Shown: piece after piece, positions 12,514 to 23,688 of the stretch
Layout: each line of letters opens with the position of its first letter
How positions within the stretch are numbered: the first letter of the stretch is position 1
NCBI GenBank assembly: GCA_001557505.1
Contig: LSAX01000003.1
Location: 2,852,001 to 2,916,000, forward strand
Direction of reading: 5' to 3'
DNA: 64,000 nucleotides
From: Reticulascus tulasneorum
Lineage: Eukaryota; Ascomycota; Sordariomycetes; Glomerellales; Reticulascaceae
Translations under genes and position numbers: made by a program
Notes under the pieces: generated by a model
What the model was told of the DNA's origin: nothing
What the model saw: the letters and a program-made list of their open reading frames with translations, nothing else
Databases searched by the model: none

Positions 12514-12940
12514 GATTTTTTTTCTGTGCGCTACTGGGTCTCGCCTTGTGTCCGAGTACACAGGTTGCGAATGTGTTGGAAGGATGGGGCGAGTGTGAAG
12601 GTTTGGGTGGTTGAGGAGTCGCATATGGAGGTGGAGGTTTCGTGTTACTAAATCGGTTCACGATTTATGGAATGTTTGCCACATCGAGGATAACGGGCAT
12701 GAGCAACGTTCTGCTTCGCCTCATGAAACATTTTGACTTGAACAGGCAGAGAATTGTCTTTTGGCAGAAGATGATTCTGGGGTGATTTATTATAGCCATA
12801 ATCCATCATATTAGGAATCCATTAACTGGCTTAACAGAACCAGCCGCAGGGCAAGTCTGCAGCTTATACGCTGGCCCCTTGGTAGTGCAATAGTTTATGC
12901 TACGTTACGGCCATGGCACTTATTACTCAGAACCATCCTA
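12514..12940. other. Intergenic region, PITH gene 5' / RRN6 3'
   Basis: Both flanking genes are on the minus strand. It holds the promoter of the PITH gene and the RRN6 3'UTR. No other feature was recognised. Confidence 0.5.
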
Positions 12941-15900
12941 TTAAAAGCCGCCTCTCCTCTTCCCGCGGCCTTTCTTCTGCTGTCTCCGCCCATGAACTCC
13001 AGCCAAGGGCTGCGACATAACCTGAGATGGTGGCACCTGACTCGAGGGCAGAACCGGACCTTGGGACGACCCCGGCTGCCGAGTTTGACTAGATGTCGCG
13101 ATTTCAGGCAGCGGTTGAGTGGAAGACTCCTCAGCCTCATCCTTTGGTCTCACGCTCAGCCTCTCCGACCTTTGCCGACGCCGAGATTCCGATCTCTCCC
13201 TCCTCTGCCGTAATTCCTCGACGTGTTTCCCAGATGCTTCTATCACAGATGATACATAACCTTCGGTATCCACGCCTCTCTTCTCCGGCCAGTATGAGAG
13301 GATTACGTGCTGTACGGCGAAGCTCTTCTTGCTAGTATCTAATTGCGGGCAAAGTAGACTGAGTCGTTGAAGAGCCGCTGAAGCTTTTTCGTCCTTCGCG
13401 CTGGCTCCTGGACCTTGTGACGATACCGATGGAGCTGGAGTCTGGGATTTGCGAGGCGATGGTGATCGAGACAGTTTCAGGGACTCTGCAACAGGCGTAG
13501 CTTCAATAGTTTGTGAAATTGGTACCCAGGTAGCTGGCTCATCCGGCGGCCCTAGAATTGCAGGATCTAGGACTAAAACTGCGTAAAGTGATTTAACAGC
13601 TGCCTCCGATGTTTCTGACATGACCAACTGTCTCGAACGACTAAGGTGTGGTGGCAGGCCAGGAACTCCCCATAGATCTTGCAGCCGATGACGGAAGTCG
13701 GTTAGGGGAGTATCTGTACCCGTCTGCATGCCAAAAAACCGTGTCAGGATGGCTTGCGGGACTATTCGTCTTTCTGTTACGCCTAAAAGACCCAGGATTT
13801 CGGAATCCCAGTCGGCATACTCTTGCAGGGACATTGGCGGCGCTTCAAAAGTTGCTCCATGTTCTCGACTGTCACGAATTAGCATACTTCCTTCACAAAG
13901 CGCAGTTAGGGCTGTTGGTAACCCACAGAGACTTAAGCTTTAGATGGCCTTCTCCTAGCCCCTTCCCGATAGCTGATCGAAGCGTCTCAAACAGGGGAAT
14001 ATCAGCATTCGAGTCCTTGTCTTGAAGTGCCATGGCGACGGATTCTATCGAGATGTAGACGCGAGACATGAGTAGCTTGGTGTCCACGCTCCTCGGCCAT
14101 CGCTGCGGAGTGCTCTCTTGGCCGTGTTGATGTGATGGATCATAGATACGTGACGGTCCAGGCTGAACAAGGCGGTCCATGTCACCAAGACCATCAGGCA
14201 CAACGAAAGCGCTCTCTACATGCCGTAAGAATCGGTGCCTCCTTCGGTTCCAGACGCGGCTCTTGTGTTCTTCTGACCAGTCTCTGCTGGTGTCAGGCGG
14301 AACAATATCAAGATCACCGCCAGCAAACATGGCGAAAATTGAATATGCCACGCTGAGGTCCTTCCCAAGAGCGAACAGTTGGTAGAAGCGTACGTTTCGG
14401 TTCAAGTAGGCTGCGCCGGGACCTTTTGGAGCGGTTGAGAACATGGTGTTCAGGTTCGCTGGAGCAATGCGCAACGTCTGCATACTCGCTAGGACTTGCG
14501 GAGGGGCTCCCTGTATTGTTTCGTGATGGAATTGCGGGAGTTCCGCTGCATCGGAGAGGCCGAACCAGTACACATCGAGCTGGGGATTCTGCTCGGAGTA
14601 GACATATAGCAGACAACGCTCACTCCCGAGATCGTAGCCTCCAGGATATGCTGTCAATCTAAGGCTCTCGTCTGTGGATTCTCTAAGATGATAACATGAA
14701 AGCATGGTGGACATGACGGCGCTCTCGTCAGCATCTTTCGCTGGCGAATCTGTCTCGATCCAGTACAGGTTCAAATTTGAGAGAAGGAAAACCTGAGACT
14801 GGTTGACGGGGTTCATTTGCACATCGAGAATCCATTCCTGCTGATTCGGCTTCAAGATCGGGTGACTCTGTCGAATCTTCTTATCATCAAGACTCATAAG
14901 CTCGAACTTTGTACGACCCCACAGTAGCAACGCACTTGACCGTGAGGTAAGGGCCCCGAGGCTGCTTTGTATTACAAAGCCCTCAGACTTCTCTGAGGGG
15001 CTGTAAGGAGCATCCAAACCACTCGAGCCTCGATGTGAAGTGCCGACCCATAATAGTCCATGAGGCCCTGGCTTGAAAGCAGATTCGGTGGGCAAATCGA
15101 GAAGAGGGCCATCCAGGAGATGGCCACACATGTGAAGCGAGGGCTTTAGACCTCTCGTTGCGATGTGTTCTCTTCCCCCTATGTTCCAAATACTCCAATA
15201 ACCGCACTCATCAATAATGGCCAGTTGTGGCGGTCGTTTCCGGGAGCCGGGATTGAAGGAAACATCGACATGAGCGTTGCCCCCAGTCTGCTCGCGGGAG
15301 ATGGTCAAGAGGGGTTTCGGGTCAATACGTGATGGGCGCCCAGAGAGTCCGTCAATGCCCGAGGGATACCCTGACACTGGTACTCGGTGATACTCCGGCT
15401 GGAGAATGGTCGTTGACGCTCTTTTCTGTACTAACAGCCACCGAGTTGGTTCGTGCCTCGTGAGGCTCAAGGCGAACTTGATTTGCGAGAACGGCAGTCC
15501 ATCATTCGACCATATTGCCGATTCTTCCTTGTCGTCTTGGTCTACACCAAAGAGGCGTAGCGAGGGGGTATCGTGGCCACTCCACTGCCAATTGGTATCG
15601 TTGAGTCTCACAAGCCGGAGAAGCTCGCCAGACTCGCCAGTCGCCATGGCGAGCATTGGCGCGGCAGCTACTCGAGTCGGGTCACTCACATCAGTCATCT
15701 GGCCAACAGCTAACAGCGGCAGACGATTGGACCCGTTATCAGCCTGGTTGAAGTCTGCGATACCTTCCCCCAGGAGCGAACCAACATCGTTATTCCCCAT
15801 GAAGGCCTCGGGATGAGCGCTGAAAAGCCATCGTTTTTGTTGCCCTTTCGATTTCCAAGACCGTGTCGTCGGCCCCGGTCCGATCGATTTTGGAGAAGGA

Positions 15901-16115
15901 TACCATGTCCCAAGCGGCTCAACGACTTGATATTTGGGGACTAACGAAAGCATTAACAAGGAAGAAGTCGCCGCTTTGGATCCCAACTAACCATCTGTGG
16001 TAATCCGATTGGTATGTATTTTTGGAGGACCATCATCGTCATCCTCGACCGGAATGAACGTCAACAGCCCGGGAGGGCCATATATTCGGTCTCCAGCGTA
16101 GCGACGGTCAGTCAT
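12941..16115 (-). CDS. RRN6: RNA polymerase I core factor subunit RRN6
   Basis: This is a subunit of the core factor that recruits RNA polymerase I to rDNA promoters in the nucleolus. There are three exons on the minus strand: 15992-16115, 13927-15940 and 12941-13868, giving 1021 residues. Intron 1 is 51 nt (GTTAGT...TTAG) and intron 2 is 58 nt (GTGGGT...ACAG). The protein starts MTDRRYAGDRIYGPPG. A long beta-propeller-like region follows (for example LLAVGQMTDVSDPTR, PQLAIIDECGYWSIWNI, SALLLWGRTKFELMSL, EWILDVQMNPVNQSQVFLLS). A helical region then leads into a Ser/Arg-rich tail ending QQKKGRGKRRGGF, the basic -GGF/-AGF ending usual for fungal Rrn6. Its start faces MZT1 across 493 bp. The second splice junction was chosen because it alone keeps frame. 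Confidence 0.88.
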
Positions 16116-16608
16116 TTGGACTTGTTGACACACTAAAACGGGATGAAGCCCTCGAAATCCTGGTCATATCGAGATATTCCGTTTGTTGCGGGTTCATTTT
16201 CCGTTGACCGGGAGGCGGAAAGAGCTATAGTTTGGGGGGCATGTGCCAGATCTTACATATCACTGCAATGGCAAATGAGTTCCCTATGTGAAGATACTAG
16301 GTGGAGGACACTTTATGGCTATCGGAAGTGGCCTTGGTCCAGCTTTCCATACTAATTCGAGGCCCGGTTTATACTTGGTTGTCGCAGATGAAGTTGAGTG
16401 AAGACAATAATTTACATCCCTGGCGCTATGTACTTACTACCTAGGATGCTGCAGCCAATCCCTGCAATCTTCAATTCTATTCAACAGCGCGTCCGACCGC
16501 GTCAACCCCGCCATAAGCAGCACTTGCCTTTACTTAGCTATTAGCCCCTCCAGAATCAAATCTCACTGCAATCACTTTCACCCACAACACTCGCCTCCAA
16601 AGTCAACA
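16116..16608. promoter_or_regulatory. Divergent promoter region RRN6 / MZT1
   Basis: The 493 bp between two divergently transcribed ATGs must hold both promoters. No TATA box or named operator could be assigned with confidence. Confidence 0.6.
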
Positions 16609-16960
16609 ATGCCCCCCGTCGACGACCGAAGCGAAAAGCAAGCTGCTGCGCAACAAGCAGTCGATATTCTCCATGAGATATCAACTATCCTAGTTAGTCT
16701 GCTCCCTGCTTGATCCGCCCCCTCGCCGCGGCGAATGGGCCTTGGCTGACATGCCAAAGAACTGCCATCTTGACCGCCGTACCTTGTCAATATGTATCTC
16801 GATGATCGAAAACGGTGTTAATCCCGAGGCGCTTGCTGTGAGCTCACCACAGAGGATGCAAATGATCTACTCTAATCCCTTCTGCACTTAGACCGTCGTG
16901 AAGGAGCTACGGAAGGAAGCCCAGGACGTTGATGCCCAAGTCGCATCTCACCGGAGATGA
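16609..16960 (+). CDS. MZT1: Mitotic-spindle organizing protein 1 (MOZART1 / Mzt1)
   Basis: This small gene has three coding exons, 16609-16692, 16760-16837 and 16892-16960, giving 76 residues. The introns of 67 and 54 nt have GTTAGT and GTGAGC donors and AAAG and TTAG acceptors, and all junctions are phase 0. The protein reads [20 protein letters not shown]..., then [20 protein letters not shown], then [20 protein letters not shown]. This matches the whole length of Mzt1, which binds the N-termini of gamma-tubulin complex proteins and is needed to recruit the gamma-tubulin complex to the spindle pole body. It is too small and too split to appear as one long open frame. The identity is strong. 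Confidence 0.95.
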
Positions 16961-17419
16961 GATGAGTTTGGACCTCATTGATATTCGCCGCGAGATCTAG
17001 GGATGTTTATTCATGGGCGAAAGGAGAAATAGATTTGGGGGGGGGGGGGTTTCAAGGCGTCAATCGGTAGTGATTAGTTCTAGGTAGTCAACCTGCGGTT
17101 TCTTATGGCAAAACCTCATGTCGCAATATGATGCAAACTGAGCCAACAAGAGGATGATAATCCAAACCAACCGGGCTAGCTCTCGGCCTTTTTCAAACGC
17201 CCATAACCCAAATACCCATTTATAGGCCAAGTCCAGTACCCGCCACGAAGTCCATTGTCAGCGACCCCCTGCTGCATAGCCATGCCTCTGGCCATGATTT
17301 CACACGAACGCCGACCATGTGTAAGATATCCTTGGCAAACCATGCCGCTCTTTCCCCATCCCTTTGCCATTGACACCTAGGAAAAAAAAGACAGCAGACT
17401 CTGACTTCGAACCATGCAT
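16961..17419. other. Convergent 3' intergenic region MZT1 / CHY-RING gene
   Basis: This is the downstream region of two convergent genes. It includes a run of 13 G at 17037-17049. No gene was seen. Confidence 0.5.
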
Positions 17420-19246
17420 TCACCTATGTCCAATGAGGACTATCTCATTTATGTCATCCTCCTCATCCTCCTCGTCATCCACATCTTCCAGAGGATAGTC
17501 GCTATCGGAATCAGAGTCGTCACCAGGACCCCAGAATCCCAACATGTCATCCTCGGAATCTTCCAGGTCCCCCGCCGAGTGGACTGGCACCTCCGGTAAT
17601 CCTGGAACAGGCATTGGAGATGCGGACCTCGCAAGACGATCTGGAATCAGATGTCGGAGTTCACGACCATGGGAGGAATGCCGCCTCCTGATATCCTGAG
17701 GTTCCTCGAGTGGTGGCGCTGGCTGTATTTCCGGCGCTCTGTTGGCAATCTCACTGGGCAGTCGGGTGTCGCCAGTGGAGATTTGTAACTCGACAGTGTT
17801 ATAAGAAGTGCAGATTGCGCATTTGAGTCCAAGCCAGTGATAAGGGACGGAACTCTTCCCGCTGCAATCGTTGCACAGCACTGTGACGCGAGTGTCTCGA
17901 AACTCTAATGGCATCGGTTGGCTCAGGATGGCGAGCTCGAGCTGATGGAACTGAGACTGCATATTCAGGAGACTCTTGTTGCAGATCGGGCACTTGTACG
18001 ACGTCTTCATATGCTCATTATAGCATCCCTGATGAATGCTATGCCCGCAATTCATAAAGACGACCGGCTTGGGAGAGGTAAACATGTAGTCTCCGCAGAT
18101 AGGGCAATCGCAGTCCGTAGACCGCTCGATACATTTGTGTGATTTCTCGATGGACATGGAGATGCATGCACAACATTTCTAGAAGACACGTTAGCAAGGT
18201 TCGAGACGGGGCAAAGGGAGGAAAGGGAGACTGAAGAGTCTGCATACTTTGCAGTGGAAGAAGTCCTTCCCAATGCCTCTTCCTCGCCTACAGATACCGC
18301 AGTCGTTGCAGTGATAGATGCTCGTGTTGGGGTCGTTGTCCCAGAGCTTGCAAATGTTACAATAGTACCGAGCAGCGCTTTCGCCGCAGTTGACGCAGAC
18401 ATCAGATGCACGCTGGGGGCAGGCGCAGAGCATGCAGAGCATGTTCTTCGTCTCCTTCCTCACAAGAGTGTGACTCTCCACCGCATCGTGGCAGAAGCGG
18501 CAGGTATACCACTTGTGACAGCTAGAGCATTGGAGCTTGACGTTGCGACTGTAATGTGCGCACCCAAGCACAGGGATAGTATTCGCACCATCACGGCTCT
18601 CGTCATCTTCGGATGGTTCCACAGGAGCATACGTCGGCCTTACGTCGTCAGCCGTCAACACAAACTTTTCCGCGTTCGATGGTTCTCCCAGTGGATGTTG
18701 CCAGAACTTTAGAGACTCCAGGGGCCCGAGTGATACCGACTGCTCCCATGCTTCACCGGCTGGCAAGCCGGTGCTGGGTATGTCTTTTCCAAGGGAAGCG
18801 ATCTTGGACCGTCGGTATCCCTCCATGAGTGCCTCGTGCATAAGCCGAGCCTTTTCCTCCCCTGGGATTTCCTGCAACTGAATGCTGCGCAGACGGTTTC
18901 TCAAGATACCCATGCCATCGTCCTCTGGCAGCACACCCCCCCGGACCGCAGGTATTGGGATAGTAACCGGATATGGTTGGGCGGAAGTATCCACTGCATT
19001 TGCTGGGATTTGGCCGAGTCTCGTCGACTCCGCCGCGGTGCTGGTAGGCCGAAGTGGAGAAGACTGGAAAGGAACGACGACACGGTGCTCGGTTATGGAT
19101 ATCGGGTGTTCAGAGTCGCTCAGGGCAGCGGCATGGTCTGACTGCGAGTCGGATTCAACGGGCACGGCTGGTCTCGATATTTCCGAGAAGCGGCGGGCTT
19201 GTCGGAGGACGGGATTGATAATGAAGTCGGATACCAGAGAAGACAT
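17420..19246 (-). CDS. CHY zinc finger / RING E3 ubiquitin ligase (RCHY1/Pirh2-like)
   Basis: There are two exons on the minus strand, 18248-19246 and 17420-18178, with a 69-nt intron (GTATGC...CTAG) that joins HCK-KCCACIS in frame. The product is 585 residues. About 225 residues of low-similarity N-terminus come first. The CHY zinc finger follows (LGCAHYSRNVKLQC, CRFCHDAVESH, MLCMLCACPQRASDVCVNCG), then the CTCHY finger (YYCNICKLWDNDPNTSIYHC) and a RING-H2 domain (CDCPICGDYMF...MNCGHSIHQGCY...KCPIC). A rubredoxin-like zinc ribbon (VLCNDCSGKSSVPYHWLGLK) comes next, and the tail is strongly acidic (EDVDDEEDEEDD). By family knowledge the RING domain recruits E2 enzymes. The human protein is about 261 residues, so both ends are extended here. 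Confidence 0.93.
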
Positions 19247-20928
19247 TGCGGATCATCTGGCGACAAAGCCAGAAGTTGGACAAGCTCAGGAGAGAGTCAC
19301 ACAAACTTGGAAAATATCGCAATCAAGTTGAGCATTGGAAGAGGGAAAGAAGTTCAAGAGAGCCATAGAGGGGTCATTTGAACGGCCATTTGATTGCAGG
19401 GTAGTTCTCGTCGATCGAGTCTGGGTGGTGGTAGTGGTGGTGGCCGGGAGTGCATCCGATGACATAAGATGCAGGCAACTACTGGCTTTGCGAAAAGGCG
19501 GACCCAATCGCCGGCATGTGATCGAAGCGACTGTGTGACCGACTATTGCTGGATGAGTACCCGACTGATTAGGACGAGAGGGGGGGTCACGGTGGTCCGG
19601 ATGCGGCCTGATCAAACTGGGGCGTGATGGGAGTTTTACGACACAATGTACCAAGTGGGAGAGGAGGGGTGTGGGATGGGGGGGAGGGGGGAGTGTGGTG
19701 CACACTGTCCTGAGGTGTCATGGAAGATCGAGGGAACTGCACTAATTACCCAAGTGGGTTGTAAAAAACAGTGCCGCTTAACTGGGGGGACGAAAAGATG
19801 GCAGATGCATTTTCGCCAGTTGCAGGCAACTTTTCTTTGGAAAGTAACTGATGTGAGATGAAAGCTGTGCAAGAGGTTTTCAAATATTTCATTCATCATA
19901 TTATTCCCATGAAAGCTACTTGAATATCATGATACTCTACCATATATTCATAACAATATTCCCATGAAAAGTTACTTGAATATCTTGACATTCTATAATA
20001 TATTCGTTATAATATTCTCGTGAATAGCTACTTAATTATCATTCTATTCTATGATATACTCATAGAAATATTCCCGTGAATAGCTACTTGAATATCTTGA
20101 TATTCTACGATATAGTCGTTGTAATATTCCCTGAAGAGCTAGGTACATACTTGAATATCCAGATAATAAAACGGCTACTCCACAGAGCTTACCTAATAAG
20201 ACAGGAGGTAAAGTCTTGGACTACGAAAGTAGCAATGCACATCTGCATCTTTAGGTAGTTGGTACAGATGTACTATGGAGCACGTTGGATGAGAACAAAG
20301 GGGAACCTAACGGACAAGGGAGACCATAAGGATCAAGTGGGGTTTCCCGTACCTGCCTACTTAATTACCCAGGGGAAGTACGCTGGCGATAGCGCCTGAA
20401 GTCCTCATTAGGTGTCTCGACCGACCCGCAGGTACCTGCACCGGTATCGTAGCCTTGCTAGCTGCTGAAGGTATTCCCGTAGGTACTTCGTACCGCGACT
20501 TTAGTGCATATGTGGCATTTCAGCAAACAAGGGGTTTTCAGCTTTATTCTTAGCAACACGCGCTCTTCTGGGTACGAAATTTCCCCAACACGTATCTCAT
20601 TAATTTTTTGATGCTTCTCCTTCTCCCATTCCCCAGCCCTCCTTAGAGTTGGATCGGGCCCGCCATTCTATCCGGGAAACCATTATTTCTTGTTGCTTCT
20701 TTCACCATTGTGTCCATTTGTCAATCCACGGACAACTTGGTGCCTCCTTTTTGAGTCCCGACTCGTCCGATCTTTTGAAGAGCATCTCGAGCTCCCACTT
20801 CCTCCTGGAGCTTGCGTCGCTCTCCTTTTCCGTCACCCCACAACCACACCATCAGTCTTTGGGCATATCCGTCCTGATAACCCGGTCTACCCTCAGAGTT
20901 CTTCTCTGCAATACACAACGGCACAAAC
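19247..20928. other. Divergent intergenic region CHY-RING gene / PMT2
   Basis: The 1.7 kb holds the promoters of both divergent genes and a 56-bp-unit repeat array (19900-20175). The last 300 bp before PMT2 are pyrimidine-rich, as is common just upstream of fungal transcription starts. No further gene was seen. Confidence 0.55.
19900..20175 (+). repeat. 56-bp-unit AT-rich dispersed repeat, copy B (four full units plus terminal unit)
   Basis: Unit starts at about 19900, 19956, 20012 and 20068, and the start of the terminal unit at 20124, are spaced exactly 56 bp apart. The terminal segment (ATATTCCCTGAAGAGCTAGG...) ends near 20175 and matches the terminal segment of copy A at 7678-7728. Differences between the terminal segments are transitions, including three G-to-A. 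The unit has an internal palindrome, GAATATC-TT-GATATTC, best preserved in the fourth unit. Confidence 0.88.
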
Positions 20929-23332
20929 ATGGCCAGCCAAAAAGCGACTGTAGCGTCCGGCGCAGACCTCGGTGATGGGCTCAGGAGACGACCTGTGCCT
21001 GCCGGCCAGGCGGTGCCGATAACCGCCGCCCCCGAGGCCGAAGACAAGAAGAAGTTGGCAAAGAAGGTACTTGATTGCTCCATGAACCATCTCCTGATTT
21101 GTACCCCGCGTGTCTGACCAGTCGCTGTAGGAGAAATCTGTCCTCCAGATCCTTGATGAATGGGAGTTTATCATTGCGCCGCTCATCTTTACGGCCTTGG
21201 CATTCTTCACCCGACTATGGAAGATTGGAATCAGCAATATTGTCACCTGGGACGAGGCTCACTTTGGCAAGTTTGGAAGCCACTACATCAAGCACGAATA
21301 CTACTTCGATGTCCACCCGCCTCTGGGCAAGATGCTTGTCGGACTTTCTGGTGTCTTGGCCGGCTACAATGGGTCCTTCGAGTTCAAGTCTGGCGAGAAG
21401 TACCCCGAGGAAGTCAACTACACTTTCATGCGAGCCTTCAATGCTTTCTTCGGCATTTTCTGCATCCCATTGGCATACTATACCGCGCGCGAGCTGAACC
21501 TGAGGCGACCTGCCGTCTGGCTGGTTACCCTCATGGTTCTTTGCGAGAACTCGTACACAACCATCAGCCGCTTCATTCTCCTCGACTCGATGCTGCTCTT
21601 CGGCACTGTCGCCACAGTCTTCTGCTGGTCCAAGTTCCACAATCAGCGCCACGACAGCTTCGAGCCTGAATGGTTCTTCTGGCTGTTCATGACCGGGCTG
21701 AGCATTGGCTGTGTCTGCTCCGTTAAGTTGGTTGGCCTGTTTGTGACCGCATTGGTCGGCCTGTACACCATTGAGGATCTTTGGAGCAAGTTTGGCGATG
21801 TTGACATGCCTGTGGTAAGTAGACCCCGCAGCATCCATGCTGGTGAATTTGGAAATCTTACGCGGTATAGGTCACTCTGGGCGCCCACTTCATCAGCAGA
21901 GTCGTCGGTCTGATCATCGTTCCGTTCCTTGTCTACATGCTCTCCTTTGCTCTCCACTTCGCTATTCTCGACCACACCGGGCCTGGCGACGCTCAAATGA
22001 GTTCCCTGTTCCAGGCTAATCTGAAAGGAACCGAGGTTGGTAAGGGCAGCCCGCTGGAAATTGCCTACGGATCGCGAGCTACCATCAAGAACATGGGTTA
22101 TGGTGGTGGTCTACTGCACTCCCACGTCCAGACGTATCCTGAAGGTTCCACTCAGCAGCAAGTAACCTGCTACCACCACAAGGATGCCAACAATGATTGG
22201 TTCTTCTATCCCAACCGCCGAGACGAGGACTACGACGCAGAAGCCGACCCTCGATTCATTGCAGACAACACAGTCATTCGTCTAATTCATGCCCAGACCG
22301 GCCGCAACCTGCACTCCCACGAGATTTCGGCTCCCATGACCAAAGCAGACCGGGAAGTTTCATCTTATGGCAACTTGACCGTTGGTGACGAGAAGGACCA
22401 CTGGAAGATCGAGGTTGTGCGAGATGCGGCTTCCCGAGACCGCAGCAAGATCCGGACTCTCACCACCGCCTTCAGGCTCAAGCATGAGGTTTTGGGGTGC
22501 TACCTTCGGGCTGGCAACGTCAACCTGCCTCAGTGGGGTTTCAAGCAGATTGAAGTCACCTGCACCAAGGACAACCACCCGCGAGACACCTACACTCACT
22601 GGAATGTCGAGGCTCACTGGAACGAGAAGCGTAAGTTCATGGTGGCCTGTACACTGTATGCCAGGAACAATTGCTAACTTTTTCACAGTGCCTCCTGCCG
22701 AAGTTGGTGCCTACAAATCACCCTTTTTCCACGACTTCCTTCATCTCAATGTTGCGATGATGACTTCCAACAATGCCCTCGTTCCGGATCCCGATAAGCA
22801 GGACGATTTGGCATCCCAATGGTGGCAGTGGCCTATTCTCAATGTCGGCCTGCGAATGTGTGGCTGGGACGACAACATCGTCAAATACTTCCTCTTGGGC
22901 AACCCTCTCGTCTACTGGGGCTCCACTGCCGGCCTCGGCGTCTTTGCTCTCCTCGTTGTGTTTTACACGATCCGCTGGCAGCGAGGATTCAACGACCTGA
23001 GCTCCAAAGATATCGACCAGGTCCACTATGCCGGAGTTTACCCTGTGATTGGATGGTTCCTTCACTACCTTCCATTCGTTGTCATGGCTCGTGTGACATA
23101 CGTGCACCACTACTACCCGGCCCTCTACTTTGCCATCTTGACGTTTGGATTCTTGGCCGACTGGTTCCTCCGAAACCGAAACCAGGCGTTCCAATACACC
23201 GTCTACGGACTCTTATACGTCACCATTATCGGCCTCTACATTACGTTCATCCCTATCTGCTGGGGTATGACGGGCCCGAACAAGCAGTACAGCTACATGA
23301 AGTGGTTTGGTAACTGGAGGATGTCGGACTAG
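20929..23332 (+). CDS. PMT2: Dolichyl-phosphate-mannose-protein mannosyltransferase, PMT2 subfamily
   Basis: This is an ER multi-spanning enzyme that transfers mannose from dolichyl phosphate to Ser/Thr of secretory and cell-wall proteins. There are four exons, 20929-21066, 21131-21814, 21871-22630 and 22689-23332, giving 741 residues. The introns are 64, 56 and 58 nt with GTACTT, GTAAGT and GTAAGT donors. The N-terminal GT39 part has the key [20 protein letters not shown] and [16 protein letters not shown] motifs; by family knowledge these hold the catalytic Asp-Glu and the conserved luminal loop. Three luminal MIR repeats follow (about residues 330-530, for example [24 protein letters not shown] and [20 protein letters not shown]). 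The C-terminal membrane block contains [20 protein letters not shown]. The PMT2 assignment rests on these loop sequences and could be tested against PMT1 and PMT4. Confidence 0.93.
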
Positions 23333-23688
23333 AATCTCAACCACATTTCAGGGGTTGGATTCTCAGCTCTTGTATCACCATATCGGAACGGCCAGATGGA
23401 TGGCACGATGACTCCCTTCTCCTCAACTCACTGTAAAGATAAAAGCATGGGCGGCGGTGGTAAAGGGAGTTTTGAGGCTTGGATGGGGGGAAGAGGTAAG
23501 AAAAACGGACTTAGCCGCAACTAATGCAAACATGAATCGTTTCCTTAATCGAATGCTCTGCCTCTCCCAATTGTGTGACTATGTATTATGCATTATTTAT
23601 AGTACAGCAGCGGTGACAGCATCCAAAAACACTTGATACAACCTTGGGTATCACGGTTAGTTAGTTCGTGTCCAGCGATATCATGTCA
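23333..23688. other. Convergent 3' intergenic region PMT2 / Rab gene
   Basis: This is the downstream region of two convergent genes. No additional feature was seen. Confidence 0.5.
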
